Assembly: GCA_041395105.1 (NCBI GenBank)
Contig: JAWLBB010000003.1
Span: 62,001 to 126,000, forward strand
DNA from: Opitutaceae bacterium
GTDB taxonomy: Bacteria > Verrucomicrobiota > Verrucomicrobiia > Opitutales > Opitutaceae
Reading direction: 5' to 3'
Length of the DNA: 64,000 nucleotides
Position 1 is the stretch's first letter. Every line of letters begins with the position of its first letter. Made by a program: the position numbers and the translations under genes. The notes below the pieces were generated by a model, which saw only the letters and a list, made by a program, of their open reading frames with translations, had not been told where the DNA came from and searched no databases. Below, in pieces: positions 1 to 9,525 of the stretch.

Positions 1-1905
1 GACGGCGGCGACGTGTCTTTCGGCTCTGGCGATACGGGGGAGCAGTTTCTTGTCGAAGCGTGGCACCATCTTGTCGGCGGAAGCGCGGGGGATGAGGTCG
101 AAGAGCACGTCTTTGCCGAGGTCGTTTATGCCGGGGTTGTTGTGCTGGAAGCATCCGTGGCGTTCGTAGTAGCGGCGTTCGGCGGCGGGGATGGCTTCGA
201 TATCGGGAACGATCGGGCGATCCCAAGTGCGTTGCCAGCACCAGCCGAAGCCGCAGAAGAGGGGCACGACCGGTTGCCAGGCGACGGCGTCTTCGAAGAG
301 TTCCCAGGCCTTGGCGAGAGCCGGACCGTGGCTGTCACCGGCAAAACGGTTTGCGGTGGCGGCGAGGACCTCGTCAATGGACAGTTCGGGGGTGAATTGA
401 GCGGCGCGGATCGCCGCGGTATTCGGCCAGTAGGGGGCGGCGGTGGTGTTGGCGAGGCCTCCCATGGCACTGACCATACCGACGCCGATGCGTTTGAGCT
501 GGGTGAGTCGTGCGTGGAGCATGCGTGGCCAGGGAATGCCGATGAGGGGTTCCTGGTTCCAGACGGGTCCGGGGGCGTAAGTGAGGATCGGTTCGACGCC
601 CTGGGCGCGTTCCTTGGCGAGTTCGGCTTTCTCACGCTCGTCGATCTGGCAATGGAACATGCCGCCGGCGACTCCTTGTTGATCCGGATAGTTGGGGTGG
701 CTGTAGGGGAGGGAATAACCCCGGGCGAGGAGCGAGGGGCCTTCCCAGTGGATGCCGCGACCAAGTTCGGATTTGAGGTGGTCGTGCTCCACCTTGAAGG
801 GCTCGATGCGCAGGCTGAGTTTGAAGTCGGGATTCACTTCGCCGGCGGCGTCGCGGAGATTGCGGAGGAATCTGCCGATGCTTTTTCCCGAAGCTTCGGC
901 GATCTTGTCGTGGCTGCGCCATTCGCGGATCATATAAGGTCCGCCGTTGCGACCGATGTAGAGGGAGGCGGAGTGTTCGAATCCGCCGCCGCTGTCATTG
1001 GTCCAGATGGACATGGCATCGAGATCGGGCACGGCATCCATCAGGGCCTTGATGGCGAGGCGGAAGTGGTGTTTGGTGACGGGGTGGTCTTGCGCCATGG
1101 TGTAGCGCGGCAAACGGGAGCGGAAGGGGTGATCGATACGCGCACCGCGGAGGGTAGGGTAACGTTGGAAGAAACGTTCGGGCAGGCTGCGTGGCTCGTA
1201 GAGGCAGACGCTGGGCTTGAGGCCGAATTTGCGACCGAGGGCCGAGAGACTCTGCAGACGTTCGAGGTTGGCGTCGAGGTATTGGGCCGGCCAGATGCCA
1301 CGGGTGAGCGGGGTGTCGATGAAATGATTGAAGCCGGGACAATAGGTGTAGAATTGGGAGTAATATTCGCCGGGCACGGAGTCTTCGTAGGGGAAGCTGG
1401 AGTGGAGGCTGTTGACCTCAATGTGAGTGAAGCCGGATTCAGCGAGCGTGGCGGCGTATTGCTCGGGGCAGAACTTTCGGTTGGTGCGCCAGTATTGGGC
1501 GAAGGAGCCGTCCCAGATGGGGCGATTCATGCTGAAGCTGCGTTCGATGAGCAAACCCCGGGCGAGTTTTTCCCGAGTCGTGCCGGTGAGGCCGTGGGAA
1601 AGCAGGCGCACGGCGGCGTAGAGCCCGGAACCTTCGCTGGCGATGACTTCTCCGGTGCCGTCTTCGGCGATGCGCAGCCACATCCAGTTGGCGGTGTCCC
1701 TGGCGGCTTTTTGCGCGGCGGGAACCCAGCCTCGGGAGGCCAGGGCGACATTGACGCCTTTTCCGGGCCGGGGGGATTTTTCGGCCGGCGCACCGGTGAA
1801 TTGGGCGAGTTCATCGGCCGCGGTTTTTTCCACCGGGGAAAACTTCGAGGCGTAGGTGATCCCCTTGATCCGGAGGGAGGACTGAAGAGAGGTGGCGTTG
1901 CTCAT
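1..1905 (-). CDS. Putative TIM-barrel glycoside hydrolase, 3' end beyond window
   Basis: An open frame runs without a stop from an ATG at 1905 to the window edge, so about 635 codons are visible and the C-terminus is missing. No signal peptide is obvious. Residues ~1-95 look like the small alpha/beta domain that precedes the barrel in GH20- and GH67-type enzymes. From ~residue 110 there is a barrel-like region with the segments GFTHIEVNSLHSSFPYED, IWTNDSGGGFEH and FHCQIDERE. The acidic residues at strand ends would suit a hydrolase, but I cannot place the family or name the catalytic pair. The long plus-strand frame opposite is a shadow. The first ~36 codons and the upstream region are duplicated at 5840-6120, so this 5' end has been copied within the chromosome. 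Gene reality is well supported; the enzymatic assignment is inference. Confidence 0.6.
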   Translation of the reverse strand, partial: MSNATSLQSSLRIKGITYASKFSPVEKTAADELAQFTGAPAEKSPRPGKGVNVALASRGWVPAAQKAARDTANWMWLRIAEDGTGEVIASEGSGLYAAVRLLSHGLTGTTREKLARGLLIERSFSMNRPIWDGSFAQYWRTNRKFCPEQYAATLAESGFTHIEVNSLHSSFPYEDSVPGEYYSQFYTYCPGFNHFIDTPLTRGIWPAQYLDANLERLQSLSALGRKFGLKPSVCLYEPRSLPERFFQRYPTLRGARIDHPFRSRLPRYTMAQDHPVTKHHFRLAIKALMDAVPDLDAMSIWTNDSGGGFEHSASLYIGRNGGPYMIREWRSHDKIAEASGKSIGRFLRNLRDAAGEVNPDFKLSLRIEPFKVEHDHLKSELGRGIHWEGPSLLARGYSLPYSHPNYPDQQGVAGGMFHCQIDEREKAELAKERAQGVEPILTYAPGPVWNQEPLIGIPWPRMLHARLTQLKRIGVGMVSAMGGLANTTAAPYWPNTAAIRAAQFTPELSIDEVLAATANRFAGDSHGPALAKAWELFEDAVAWQPVVPLFCGFGWCWQRTWDRPIVPDIEAIPAAERRYYERHGCFQHNNPGINDLGKDVLFDLIPRASADKMVPRFDKKLLPRIARAERHVAAV

Positions 1906-2066
1906 GAGAATAGGGAAAGTCATAAGGAGAAGGGAGACGGAGCGGGAAAGACAAGCAAAGGCGTCTTCAAGCGGTCCGACTATTCATGATTCCGCAAGGG
2001 AGGAAGAAGTCGGAAGGGCAGAAGGGAAAAACGCATAAACTTGAAGGGGGTAAAAGAGTTCATCCC
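1791..2066. repeat. Segment duplicated at 5840-6120 (5' end of the first gene plus upstream)
   Basis: This block covers the first ~38 codons of the minus-strand gene and ~160 bp upstream. It recurs at 5840-6120 with high identity and a few indels. One difference is a GGGGTCAG insertion in the downstream copy. It is a segmental duplication, not a coding repeat. Confidence 0.85.
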
Positions 2067-2070
2067 CACA

Positions 2071-2114
2071 AAGCCTGACCCATTCTCAGAAGGGGGTGAA
2101 TGGGCCGACCCCTT
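2071..2114. repeat. Short GGGGTCAG/CTGACCC-type inverted motif
   Basis: AAGCCTGACCC is followed ~25 bp later by a GGGCCGACCCC block with GAAGGGGGTGAA between them. The same core recurs in many intergenic gaps of this window, which resembles REP-type dispersed repeats. No transposase lies beside it. Confidence 0.45.
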
Positions 2115-2438
2115 CCACTGTCCGATTTTTATTGTGCATCGCCATCGGAATGCTAGTTTCGCACCGAAATTGGTATTAGCCAATCACGAGTTGTATCGCA
2201 GGCGGTCGGAGAAATCAGAAACAATTCCACTCCGATCGGTTGGGGGACTTAGCTGATCGATTCGGCTGGCTGTGCTGTTTTGGACCATTCGGACCGCGGG
2301 ATTCAGTTGGAGAAATCGTGAGGGATCGCCCACTCCTCGACCGTTTTCGCTGACCGGGAACCCCTCTCCGAAATGATCGATTTCATGATATTTGCTGGAG
2401 ATTCACGAAGAACCTAGAGCGCCCAAGAGAGGATTCCC

Positions 2439-5351
2439 ATGATTGATCAGGTCAAGATTTCATTGCCGGGACGCGGTGGTCAACGATCGCTTTTTCTCTT
2501 CACTTCTCTAGTCGCAGTCCTTGCCGCACGTTCTGAAACGAATCTCCTGCTGGAATACGGCGGATTTGAGAACGTTGAGCCGGGAGCTAGCTTTATCACG
2601 CCGCCCGACATTATCGATGCGGAGACCTTTCAAGGCTGGAGGCTCTTTAACGTTGATTCGGGTAATGTGGTGTTCGAGGCATCCATAACGGATCACGCTT
2701 CGGCTGGCAGTCAGGCCATACGACTCAAGGTGAACAACACGAACCAATCAGGCAGTCTTGCCCTCGACCAATGGGATTTGCCATCTCGAGCTGCCGCGAG
2801 CTTTCGGAAGAATTACCTGGTTTCCTTCGACGGCGCTCTGGTGGAAGGTGCAACCACCAACAATCTTCACTTGGTCATTCACGAATTCGACGCGAATGGA
2901 GATATCCTCCAGGCTGGATCGGAAACGTATTTTTCTGTCGAATCATCGGAATTTGCGACGAAGTTGTATGCCTTCAGCCCTGTAAATCCGAGCACAGGCA
3001 TGGTCAGTTTGTCGTTCGGGCCGATGAGAAATGTTTCCGGTTCTGCAACGATCGACCTCGACAATATCAGCATTGTCGAATTGCCCCCGGTTGTAAATGG
3101 GGACTTTGAATTGTTCGACAAGGAAACGGCGGGTGGTTCAGGGGTTTTTGGCGATGTATCATCCATCGTCGGATGGCGACTCTTCAGCGTAGGAGAAACT
3201 CCGATCGAGAGTCTGGTCACCACGGTTGTCGATTCCGCCGATTATACGGGAGGCGGATCCGAGGGGAAAGCCCTTCGTATCGATATAAACAATACAGGAA
3301 CGCCCGTAGGTCAGGACTACGGCCTGGACAAGGACAACTTCAGGACGCCGGTCTCTCCCGGTGACAAGTTTGTCCTTGGTTTCGATGCGGCCCTGCTTGA
3401 GGATTCAGAAGGATCGTTTCTCCTGGCTGTGAGCGTGGCGGAGTTTGATGGTGAGGGAGGGTTCAATGGAATTGCGACAGGATTCAATCATGCGCTTCCT
3501 CTCGATCAGAGTTTCCATAGGTATGAGTTCTTTATCGAGATCACCGATCCAACGGCCGCTCAAGCAATGATCGCCTTTCGCCCAACCACGACCGGCGCAA
3601 GCAGTCTCGTTCTTGACAATGTGGAATTGACACCCTTTTCGGAAAAGCCCGGCTATCAACCGGGTGATCTCAGTGCTCGCCAGAGCGAACTCACCGTGGC
3701 CCTCAGGTCTCTGGAAGGGGCGCCTCTCCAAGGGACGGCCAGCGTAAAGGTGGAGATGCTCAATCATGCCTTTCGGTTCGGCACCTCGGTTGCGGCATAC
3801 AAACTGGATCCCGATAATGCGAGTTACGATGAGTGGACTGCCACCGAAGTCGACAAATACTTCAATTCGGTCACCTTTGAAAACATCATGACCTGGGCCT
3901 TTTACGAAGGTATAGGTCCGGAGCGCCTTCTGAAGGCTGTTGAGGCCGCCCGGAACCACAGAGGCTTTGGCAGTGCTGATCGGATGCGGGTTCGCGGACA
4001 CACCACCGTCTGGGGCGCCCGATACCAAGTGCCCCTGGACGTGCAGAATTCAGACGATGGCCCCTTTATCCACGACCGTATTATCAACCATGTTTCAGAC
4101 TACCACAACACGTTCAGGAAATCCGGAGTGAAGGTGTTCAACCTTTACAATAATCCGTTCTATCAGACCAATCTGCTCATGGCGAAGATTGTTCCGGGGC
4201 TGGACTTGACTGCCCAAGCCGCGGAGATCGCCCAATGGTCCAACGCAGCCAAGGAGGCGGATCCGAATGCAATCCTCTTTGTGGAAGAGACCAATATGCT
4301 GAACTTCTGGAATGAAGATGATGCCGACATAATACGATACAAGGCCCTGATAGACGGCATTCGCGATGCAGGTGGGCAGATCGATGGTATCGGGGTGCAG
4401 GCCCACATCGATCGCATGATCACCAAAGCACAGATTACTCGCCGACTGGATATTCTGGCTGCTCCGATGGCACCTACGGCGAATCACCCTGAGGGTCTCC
4501 CGGGCTTGCGAATCGAAGTGACGGGTTTCGATCTCAATATAGGAAACTGGAAAGCGTCTCCGGAAGAACAGGCATTCGTCGCTGCCAATGTGCTCGAATG
4601 CGCTTTTGAGCATCCATCGGTCGACGGAATCACCATGTGGGGCATGAACGATTTCAACCATTGGCGCAGAAATTCTGTCCTGTTTGACGACCTTGATAAT
4701 ACCAGCGGCGATCGCATTGAACCTGTGATCAAGCCCAGCGGCCAGGTCTGGATAGATCACGTCCTGACCGATTGGTGGACGAACGTAAGCGGCGAGAGCG
4801 ACAGTTCCGGCATCTTTGTGACACCCGTGTTCAAAGGAAAGCACAGGATCACCGTTACATACGAGGGCGTCACCAAAGAGTATATAGCGACCATTACGCA
4901 TGATGAAACGGTGGCGGCATCGTTCAAGACCGCGGTGCAGGATACTTCCAGTTTCGAGGAGTGGGAGGAATCTATCTCATGGGCCCAGGCCGGCGACAGC
5001 GACAGGGCTGCGGATCCCGACGGGGACGGCAAAAGCAATTTCGAAGAGTACGCCAGAGGTTCCAACCCGCTGGGCCAGGACCCCTCCGCGGAGGACTTTA
5101 TTCAGCTTGATTCCGACGGAAACTTGAATTTCCACTTTTCTCAACGAACCAGCGGCGGAGATATCACGCGAGCCATTGAGTATTCACCCGATTTGTCTGT
5201 CTGGTTTTCCTACCCGGATGAAGTTCTCTCTTCCCCCGCACCGGCGCTTGATTTCGTCATGGTCGACGAAGGTGAGGGTATTGCACACATGAAAGTGCAA
5301 GTAGGGCCCACGGGATTCTACAGACTGGTGTTAAGCCCTTCGACGCCGTAG
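2439..5351 (+). CDS. Secreted GH10-fold xylanase-like protein lacking both catalytic Glu
   Basis: A 970-residue protein with an N-terminal signal segment (~14-30). Two beta-sandwich modules follow (~35-212 and ~218-397), resembling carbohydrate-binding domains of the CBM4/9/22 type. Next is a GH10 fold (~430-765) and a C-terminal part with a thrombospondin-3-like calcium loop (DPDGDGKSNFEEY). GH10 landmarks are present: the FENIMTW, RGHTTVWG and GIGVQAHID segments and MWGMNDFNHW. However, the acid/base motif NEP reads NNP (Asn572) and the nucleophile motif ITEFD reads VTGFD (Gly696). In known GH10 enzymes both glutamates are needed for retaining hydrolysis. I therefore infer a non-hydrolytic xylan-binding protein or an altered activity. 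The start is chosen for AGAGAGGA just upstream and the signal peptide. The gene stands alone, ~530 bp from the preceding divergent gene. Confidence 0.85.
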   Translation: MIDQVKISLPGRGGQRSLFLFTSLVAVLAARSETNLLLEYGGFENVEPGASFITPPDIIDAETFQGWRLFNVDSGNVVFEASITDHASAGSQAIRLKVNNTNQSGSLALDQWDLPSRAAASFRKNYLVSFDGALVEGATTNNLHLVIHEFDANGDILQAGSETYFSVESSEFATKLYAFSPVNPSTGMVSLSFGPMRNVSGSATIDLDNISIVELPPVVNGDFELFDKETAGGSGVFGDVSSIVGWRLFSVGETPIESLVTTVVDSADYTGGGSEGKALRIDINNTGTPVGQDYGLDKDNFRTPVSPGDKFVLGFDAALLEDSEGSFLLAVSVAEFDGEGGFNGIATGFNHALPLDQSFHRYEFFIEITDPTAAQAMIAFRPTTTGASSLVLDNVELTPFSEKPGYQPGDLSARQSELTVALRSLEGAPLQGTASVKVEMLNHAFRFGTSVAAYKLDPDNASYDEWTATEVDKYFNSVTFENIMTWAFYEGIGPERLLKAVEAARNHRGFGSADRMRVRGHTTVWGARYQVPLDVQNSDDGPFIHDRIINHVSDYHNTFRKSGVKVFNLYNNPFYQTNLLMAKIVPGLDLTAQAAEIAQWSNAAKEADPNAILFVEETNMLNFWNEDDADIIRYKALIDGIRDAGGQIDGIGVQAHIDRMITKAQITRRLDILAAPMAPTANHPEGLPGLRIEVTGFDLNIGNWKASPEEQAFVAANVLECAFEHPSVDGITMWGMNDFNHWRRNSVLFDDLDNTSGDRIEPVIKPSGQVWIDHVLTDWWTNVSGESDSSGIFVTPVFKGKHRITVTYEGVTKEYIATITHDETVAASFKTAVQDTSSFEEWEESISWAQAGDSDRAADPDGDGKSNFEEYARGSNPLGQDPSAEDFIQLDSDGNLNFHFSQRTSGGDITRAIEYSPDLSVWFSYPDEVLSSPAPALDFVMVDEGEGIAHMKVQVGPTGFYRLVLSPSTP

Positions 5352-5413
5352 GCGGAATTCGTCAGTTGCGGGAAGCAGAAGGGGTTGTTCAGAATTCAGT
5401 CTTTCTTGGACTG

Positions 5414-5446
5414 GGATGGGGTCAGCCCTGGTTTTGAAGTAGTCAC
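5414..5446. repeat. Dispersed GGGGTCAG block paired with 12543-12576
   Basis: GGGATGGGGTCAGCCC followed by a TTTTGAAGTAGTCAC tail. The same two-part block occurs at 12543-12576 with two or three substitutions. Both lie close to copies of the 220 bp repeat described next. Confidence 0.55.
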
Positions 5447-5447
5447 G

Positions 5448-5668
5448 AATGGCGCTCAGCTAGCGAAAGAGTCGGATCAGCCAACGAGGTGTTGATTGCG
5501 CTTCGGCGGCGGGTCCGGAGGCCCTCGCCCTACCACCTGGAGTCAGAGCATCCGTGGCAGGGCTGGATGTCCTCTCCGAGGCGTAGGCTCGACGAGCCGG
5601 AGGCCCGGTCAGCCGCAACGGTTGTCCGAGACAAGACAATGAAAGGCACCCTTAACTGAGCGCCATCC
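5448..5668 (+). repeat. MITE-like ~220 bp element with terminal inverted repeats
   Basis: The left end AATGGCGCTCAG and right end CTGAGCGCCAT (5656-5666) are inverted repeats. The interior holds palindromic, GC-rich stretches such as GGCGGGTCCGGAGGCC and GGCTCGACGAGCCGGAGG. A partial direct copy lies at 11267-11385 and a diverged inverted copy at 12690-12895. No coding potential is seen. I infer a non-autonomous mobile repeat, or a REP/BIME-like unit. Confidence 0.65.
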
Positions 5669-5834
5669 TATTGTGCTACGGTTTCTTTCGGAATACCCGG
5701 CCCAGGCACAGCCTCCCTCATGCGGACCCGTTGAAGAAACGGACACCTGACCGTCGAACCCTTTTCAGCGCCCCGATGGCTGACATACGGTGCAACTGTC
5801 TTCAGCTACAAACTACAAAGCCCGACCCTTTCTC

Positions 5835-5954
5835 TCATTCACCGGTGAATTGGGCGAGTTCATCGGCCGCAGTTTCTTCCACCGGTGAAAACTTCGAGGC
5901 GTAGGTGGTCGCCTTGATCCGGAGGGAGGACTGAAGAGAGGTGGCGTTGCTCAT
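5835..5954 (-). pseudogene. Truncated copy of the 5' end of the gene at 1-1905
   Basis: An ATG at 5954 opens a 39-residue frame almost identical to the N-terminus of the hydrolase-like gene at 1905. Homology ends after the FTG residues, and the frame stops at a TGA one codon later. It lies inside the 5840-6120 duplication. The fragment has no catalytic part and is presumably non-functional. Confidence 0.75.
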
Positions 5955-6120
5955 AAGAATAGGGAAAGTCAAAAGGAGAAGGGAGACGGAGCGGGAAAGA
6001 CAAGCAAAGGCGTCTTCACGGGGTCAGTCCGACTATTCAGGATTCCGGAAGTGAAGAGGAAGTCGGAAGGGCAGAAGGGAAAAAACGCGTAATCTAGAGG
6101 GGGGCAAAAGAGTTCATCCC
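5840..6120. repeat. Second copy of the 1791-2066 segment
   Basis: High identity over ~275 bp to the 5' end and upstream region of the first gene. This copy carries an extra GGGGTCAGTCC (6019-6030) where the other has a short AAGCGGTCC. That suggests one motif copy was gained or lost after duplication. Confidence 0.85.
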
Positions 6121-6495
6121 TTGAGTTTTGATTCACGGTGACTCTGAACCGAAAGGCATCTGGAACGGGACAAGGGATCTGGAAGGGGAAAACGTTCAGT
6201 TTTCAGTTTTCGCCCGACCCCGCCAGGGACAAGAGCCAGAGGAAGGGGGCCAATGGGGTCAGTCAATGAGAAGCTGTTGCCCAAACGTGGTCGCGCAGGT
6301 CTGTCCCGAGGTGCAGCGGCCGCTCGGGGATCACGATCCCCATCTCCAGTGACGGAACGCGATGAAGGACGGTCCTCGTCTCCGATCCGCACGCTCCCGT
6401 GAGCCGGAGGCCGGGCCCCCGCGCGAAGAATCCGTCAGATTGGAGGCATCCCGAATTGGGAAAGAGTCCCTTGTCTGTCGATCTCATTCAGGTTG

Positions 6496-6665
6496 GACCC
6501 TCGGGGCGATCCGGAGATTGCGCCGCCGAACGCATCCTGCGCGAAGACTTACCGCCCCTCCTTGAAGAAGGGGGCTACATCGCGCTGGCCGACGGACGCG
6601 TCCGCGAGGACGTGGCCTTCACAGACTACCTCCACTGCCAGCGCCTGCTCCGCGCTGTCACCTGA
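6496..6665 (+). pseudogene. 3' fragment of a URO-D-family gene (copy of 18640-18827 tail)
   Basis: The last ~45 codons, ending in DYLHCQRLLRAVT and a TGA at 6663, match the C-terminus of the uroporphyrinogen-decarboxylase-like gene at 17829-18827 (there DYLHYRRLLREIT) at nearly 90% by eye. Upstream of ~6530 the match continues with indels and then fades. No start or catalytic region is present. It is a dead partial duplicate in the fragment-rich gap 5352-6723, ~60 bp before the protease gene. Confidence 0.75.
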
Positions 6666-6723
6666 TCCGCCTAATTGCATATGGGCGTGACATTAGCTCA
6701 GGTTATGATCTGAATCGCCCTCC

Positions 6724-9009
6724 ATGACTGCCGCCCCATCCGACGGGACCGCTGACGCCGATGATGCCTGCCACCCGCGCCCGCCGGGCCATTCCCGGGT
6801 CGGGGTGGAGACCCAGCCCTTGTCATCCGTCCGGGGCGGGCGGCGCGCCCTGGTAGGCCTCCTGGCCCTCCTTACGGGCGTCTGCGCCCTTGCCGGTCCT
6901 GAACCTGCAGTATCGATCCGGACGCCGGTGGCTGAGCCGATTATCGGCGGTGGACCGGCCGCCCCGGGCGAGTTCCCCTGGATGGTCGCCTTGATCGACC
7001 GCGGGTCGACCCTGAACTCCGAACGCCAGTTCTGCGGCGGTGTTCTGATCGGCCCGACCTGGGTGCTCACCGCCGCCCACTGCGTCGACTCAATCCCCCT
7101 GAACGGCTTCCTCGTAGCCCTCGGGGAGACCAACTTGAACGCTTCCCCGCGGCTGGCCCGCGCCAAACTTGTCTTCGTTCATCCCGACCATCATCACCGG
7201 GTCTCCCTGGGCGCCGATATCGCCCTGATCCAGCTTTCGGTCCCGGTCGATGACATCGGCCCGCTCACCCTCCGCCGACCGGAGGATCCGCCGGTCCTGC
7301 CCGGGACGGGAACCATCCTTGGCTGGGGCCGCACCACGACCGATCCCGAAGACCAGACGCGTACCGCCCATCTCCAGGTCGTGGACGTTCCGATCCATCC
7401 GCTCGACAGCGCGATCCTGGTTGAAGCCGGACTGGACGACCTGCCGCCTGGATACATCCCTGTTGGAGGCTTCGATCCGCCGGCCGATTCGGCGCAGGGC
7501 GACAGCGGCGGGCCGCTCCTGATCCGGGACGGCGAAACCGGCGACTGGCTGCTGGCCGGGATTGACAGCTACGGCGGCCGGCCCACTTCGGACAGCCGAA
7601 ACGGATTGTCCGTCTACACCGACGTCGCCCACCACGCCGGCTGGATCGAGGGGATCACCGGCTCGGCGCCCTCGGCCCCGCGCGTCGAAGTCGACGGATT
7701 TCCGTTCCTCGGCGACCAGCTTGCCACCACTGAGGCGACCCCTCCCTCGTTCAGGCTCTGGCCCTTCGCTCCCGGCTGCCTTCAGGAAATCGAGTTCTCC
7801 GACGACCTGCGTGACTGGCACCGGTTCAGTTTTGCGATGCGCGACGCCCCCGACTACCGGTTCGAGGCGGACGGCGGCATCATTGTCGACCCCGCCCGTC
7901 TCTTCAACCTGAGCGGTCGCGTCTTCGTCCGCGACACCCGAAACCCGGCATCGGCCGTCCGCACCGGAGCCTTTCCCCTCCGGCCCCACGTGGTCACCCG
8001 GGGGACGAGCCGGAGCACCGCGGCCTCCCTCGGCCAGAACCAGGTCACCTACCGGCTGGCGGGTTTCGAAGCCGGCCGGCCCTACATCATCTCCTGGAAC
8101 GAACCTGACATCCAATCCAGCAACATCCGGTTCCAGGTGGAAACCAAGGGCCTGCTCAAGGACATCCCGTCGGTGATCGGCGAGACCCTCGAAGCGCAGA
8201 TCGCCTTCCTTGCGGAGGCCGGCTCCGGCTACTGGCTGACCGTGTCCGGCCTCAACCCGCACCAGGATCAGGAGTTCTCGCTCTACGCACGCGAGGACAC
8301 GGCGATCGGGGTGGTGGTGGACGCGTGGCAGAACGGCTCCCTTGAGGCTTCCGACACTCCGAGGGCGGGTGCCGACGTGGTGATGGACGTGTTTCGGTTC
8401 ACCGGACTGACACCCGGGGAATACCGGATTGAGCTCTACTCTGAGTTCGATGCCGAAATGGAGGTGGTCGACCGGCGGACCGGCGGACGGCGCGGCTACT
8501 TCGACGAGGAGGTGGGGGGTAAGACGGAATCCTTTATCGCCGACTGGCTCGACCTGGCGGAGTCGGATTTCCGTATCCGGAATTTCGATGCGGGGGTCTA
8601 CGGCGCCTACCGGTTCCGGATCACTCCCCAATCCAACACCGACACTGTCGATGTCGGATCGGACCGGCAGCGGGCCGTGACCGGCCGGGACGCCTCGGTC
8701 TCCGACGACAGGGGGAGGGTCTACCAGTACGAGTGGCTCGAGATCGAGCGGGCCCGGGAGTATTCAAGCATCACGGTCACGGTTGAAGGACTCAGCGGCT
8801 ACGGTCCATTTGTCGCGATCGTCGGCAGCGGCTACGACGATTACGTGGACACGGGCAAGGGTGGTCTCGTCACCCTGACCTTCGCGCCCGAATCCAACCG
8901 GGGCTACGTGCTCCTCGTCGGCACCCAGGACGACACCCGCAACCAGAACTACCTGTTGACGATAAGCGGGACGCCCCGCCTGGACGATCCCGACTACAAC
9001 CTGCCCTGA
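6724..9009 (+). CDS. Secreted trypsin-like (S1) serine protease with C-terminal beta modules
   Basis: A 761-residue protein. The N-terminus is polar and is followed by one hydrophobic export segment (~42-60). The mature S1 domain begins near IIGGGPAAPGEFPWM and extends to ~residue 312. The catalytic triad is complete: His119 in LTAAHC, Asp165 in ADIALIQL and Ser261 in QGDSGGP. The rest (~315-761) is beta-rich. It contains at least two modules resembling bacterial pre-peptidase C-terminal domains, which usually aid secretion or substrate binding. The first ATG is used, although its ribosome site is weak. The gene appears monocistronic, with >500 bp before the next gene. Substrate unknown. Confidence 0.85.
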   Translation: MTAAPSDGTADADDACHPRPPGHSRVGVETQPLSSVRGGRRALVGLLALLTGVCALAGPEPAVSIRTPVAEPIIGGGPAAPGEFPWMVALIDRGSTLNSERQFCGGVLIGPTWVLTAAHCVDSIPLNGFLVALGETNLNASPRLARAKLVFVHPDHHHRVSLGADIALIQLSVPVDDIGPLTLRRPEDPPVLPGTGTILGWGRTTTDPEDQTRTAHLQVVDVPIHPLDSAILVEAGLDDLPPGYIPVGGFDPPADSAQGDSGGPLLIRDGETGDWLLAGIDSYGGRPTSDSRNGLSVYTDVAHHAGWIEGITGSAPSAPRVEVDGFPFLGDQLATTEATPPSFRLWPFAPGCLQEIEFSDDLRDWHRFSFAMRDAPDYRFEADGGIIVDPARLFNLSGRVFVRDTRNPASAVRTGAFPLRPHVVTRGTSRSTAASLGQNQVTYRLAGFEAGRPYIISWNEPDIQSSNIRFQVETKGLLKDIPSVIGETLEAQIAFLAEAGSGYWLTVSGLNPHQDQEFSLYAREDTAIGVVVDAWQNGSLEASDTPRAGADVVMDVFRFTGLTPGEYRIELYSEFDAEMEVVDRRTGGRRGYFDEEVGGKTESFIADWLDLAESDFRIRNFDAGVYGAYRFRITPQSNTDTVDVGSDRQRAVTGRDASVSDDRGRVYQYEWLEIERAREYSSITVTVEGLSGYGPFVAIVGSGYDDYVDTGKGGLVTLTFAPESNRGYVLLVGTQDDTRNQNYLLTISGTPRLDDPDYNLP

Positions 9010-9525
9010 CCGTTTCATCCGCGGAGCCAGGTGGGGCCCAAGCAAGGTCGCTGCGCCGTCCGTACCGGAGCGGCCGCTCCGCTCGAAGGTCAAAGGGGGC
9101 GGTGTTCAGATTCGAGTTTTCTTTGAAACAACGCGCCCGAAATGGGATTGATCGTTCCTATCGCGTATCTGTGAGGAGTCGGCCCGGGTGGGAAGCGGGT
9201 ATGTTCGGCAGAATTGCGGGTCACAGGATATAAGATACAAACAATGTCATTGATTCGGGCCGCTCGACTTTGTTTCTTTTAGGAAACGGCCGGTGTCGCT
9301 GTTGAGTTTGTCGGTCTGTTTGGTTATATCGTGGGTTGAAGCCGTGCCAATCTCATCATGCCCGTCCTGGCCGAGACGTTCCGCTGCCGTATCTCACTTT
9401 CTTCTGTCGCATCTCTTTCCGTGTTGCAGGACTACCTTACCCGGCCCTGTGGAACCGTGAGGAGGAGACTTTACATTTCGTATCGCCTCCCGGCAATCCA
9501 ACGTCTTCAAAATGAGGAATAGATC
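9010..9525. other. 516 bp intergenic gap, no gene seen
   Basis: No supported coding frame. Positions ~9098-9135 (GTGTTCAGATTCGAGTT then GAAACAACGC) resemble 11408-11450 and belong to the dispersed repeat background. The rest is presumably the phoD upstream region, with no regulatory site I can name. Confidence 0.5.

Noticed and set aside
13..1989. A 658-codon plus-strand open frame
   Set aside because: It is the antisense of a minus-strand gene whose protein has hydrolase-like segments, while the plus frame is Gly/Ala/Glu-rich low-complexity text without motifs.
7090..8631. A 513-codon minus-strand frame
   Set aside because: It lies entirely opposite the trypsin-like protease, which has a full catalytic triad; the frame is a product of high GC.
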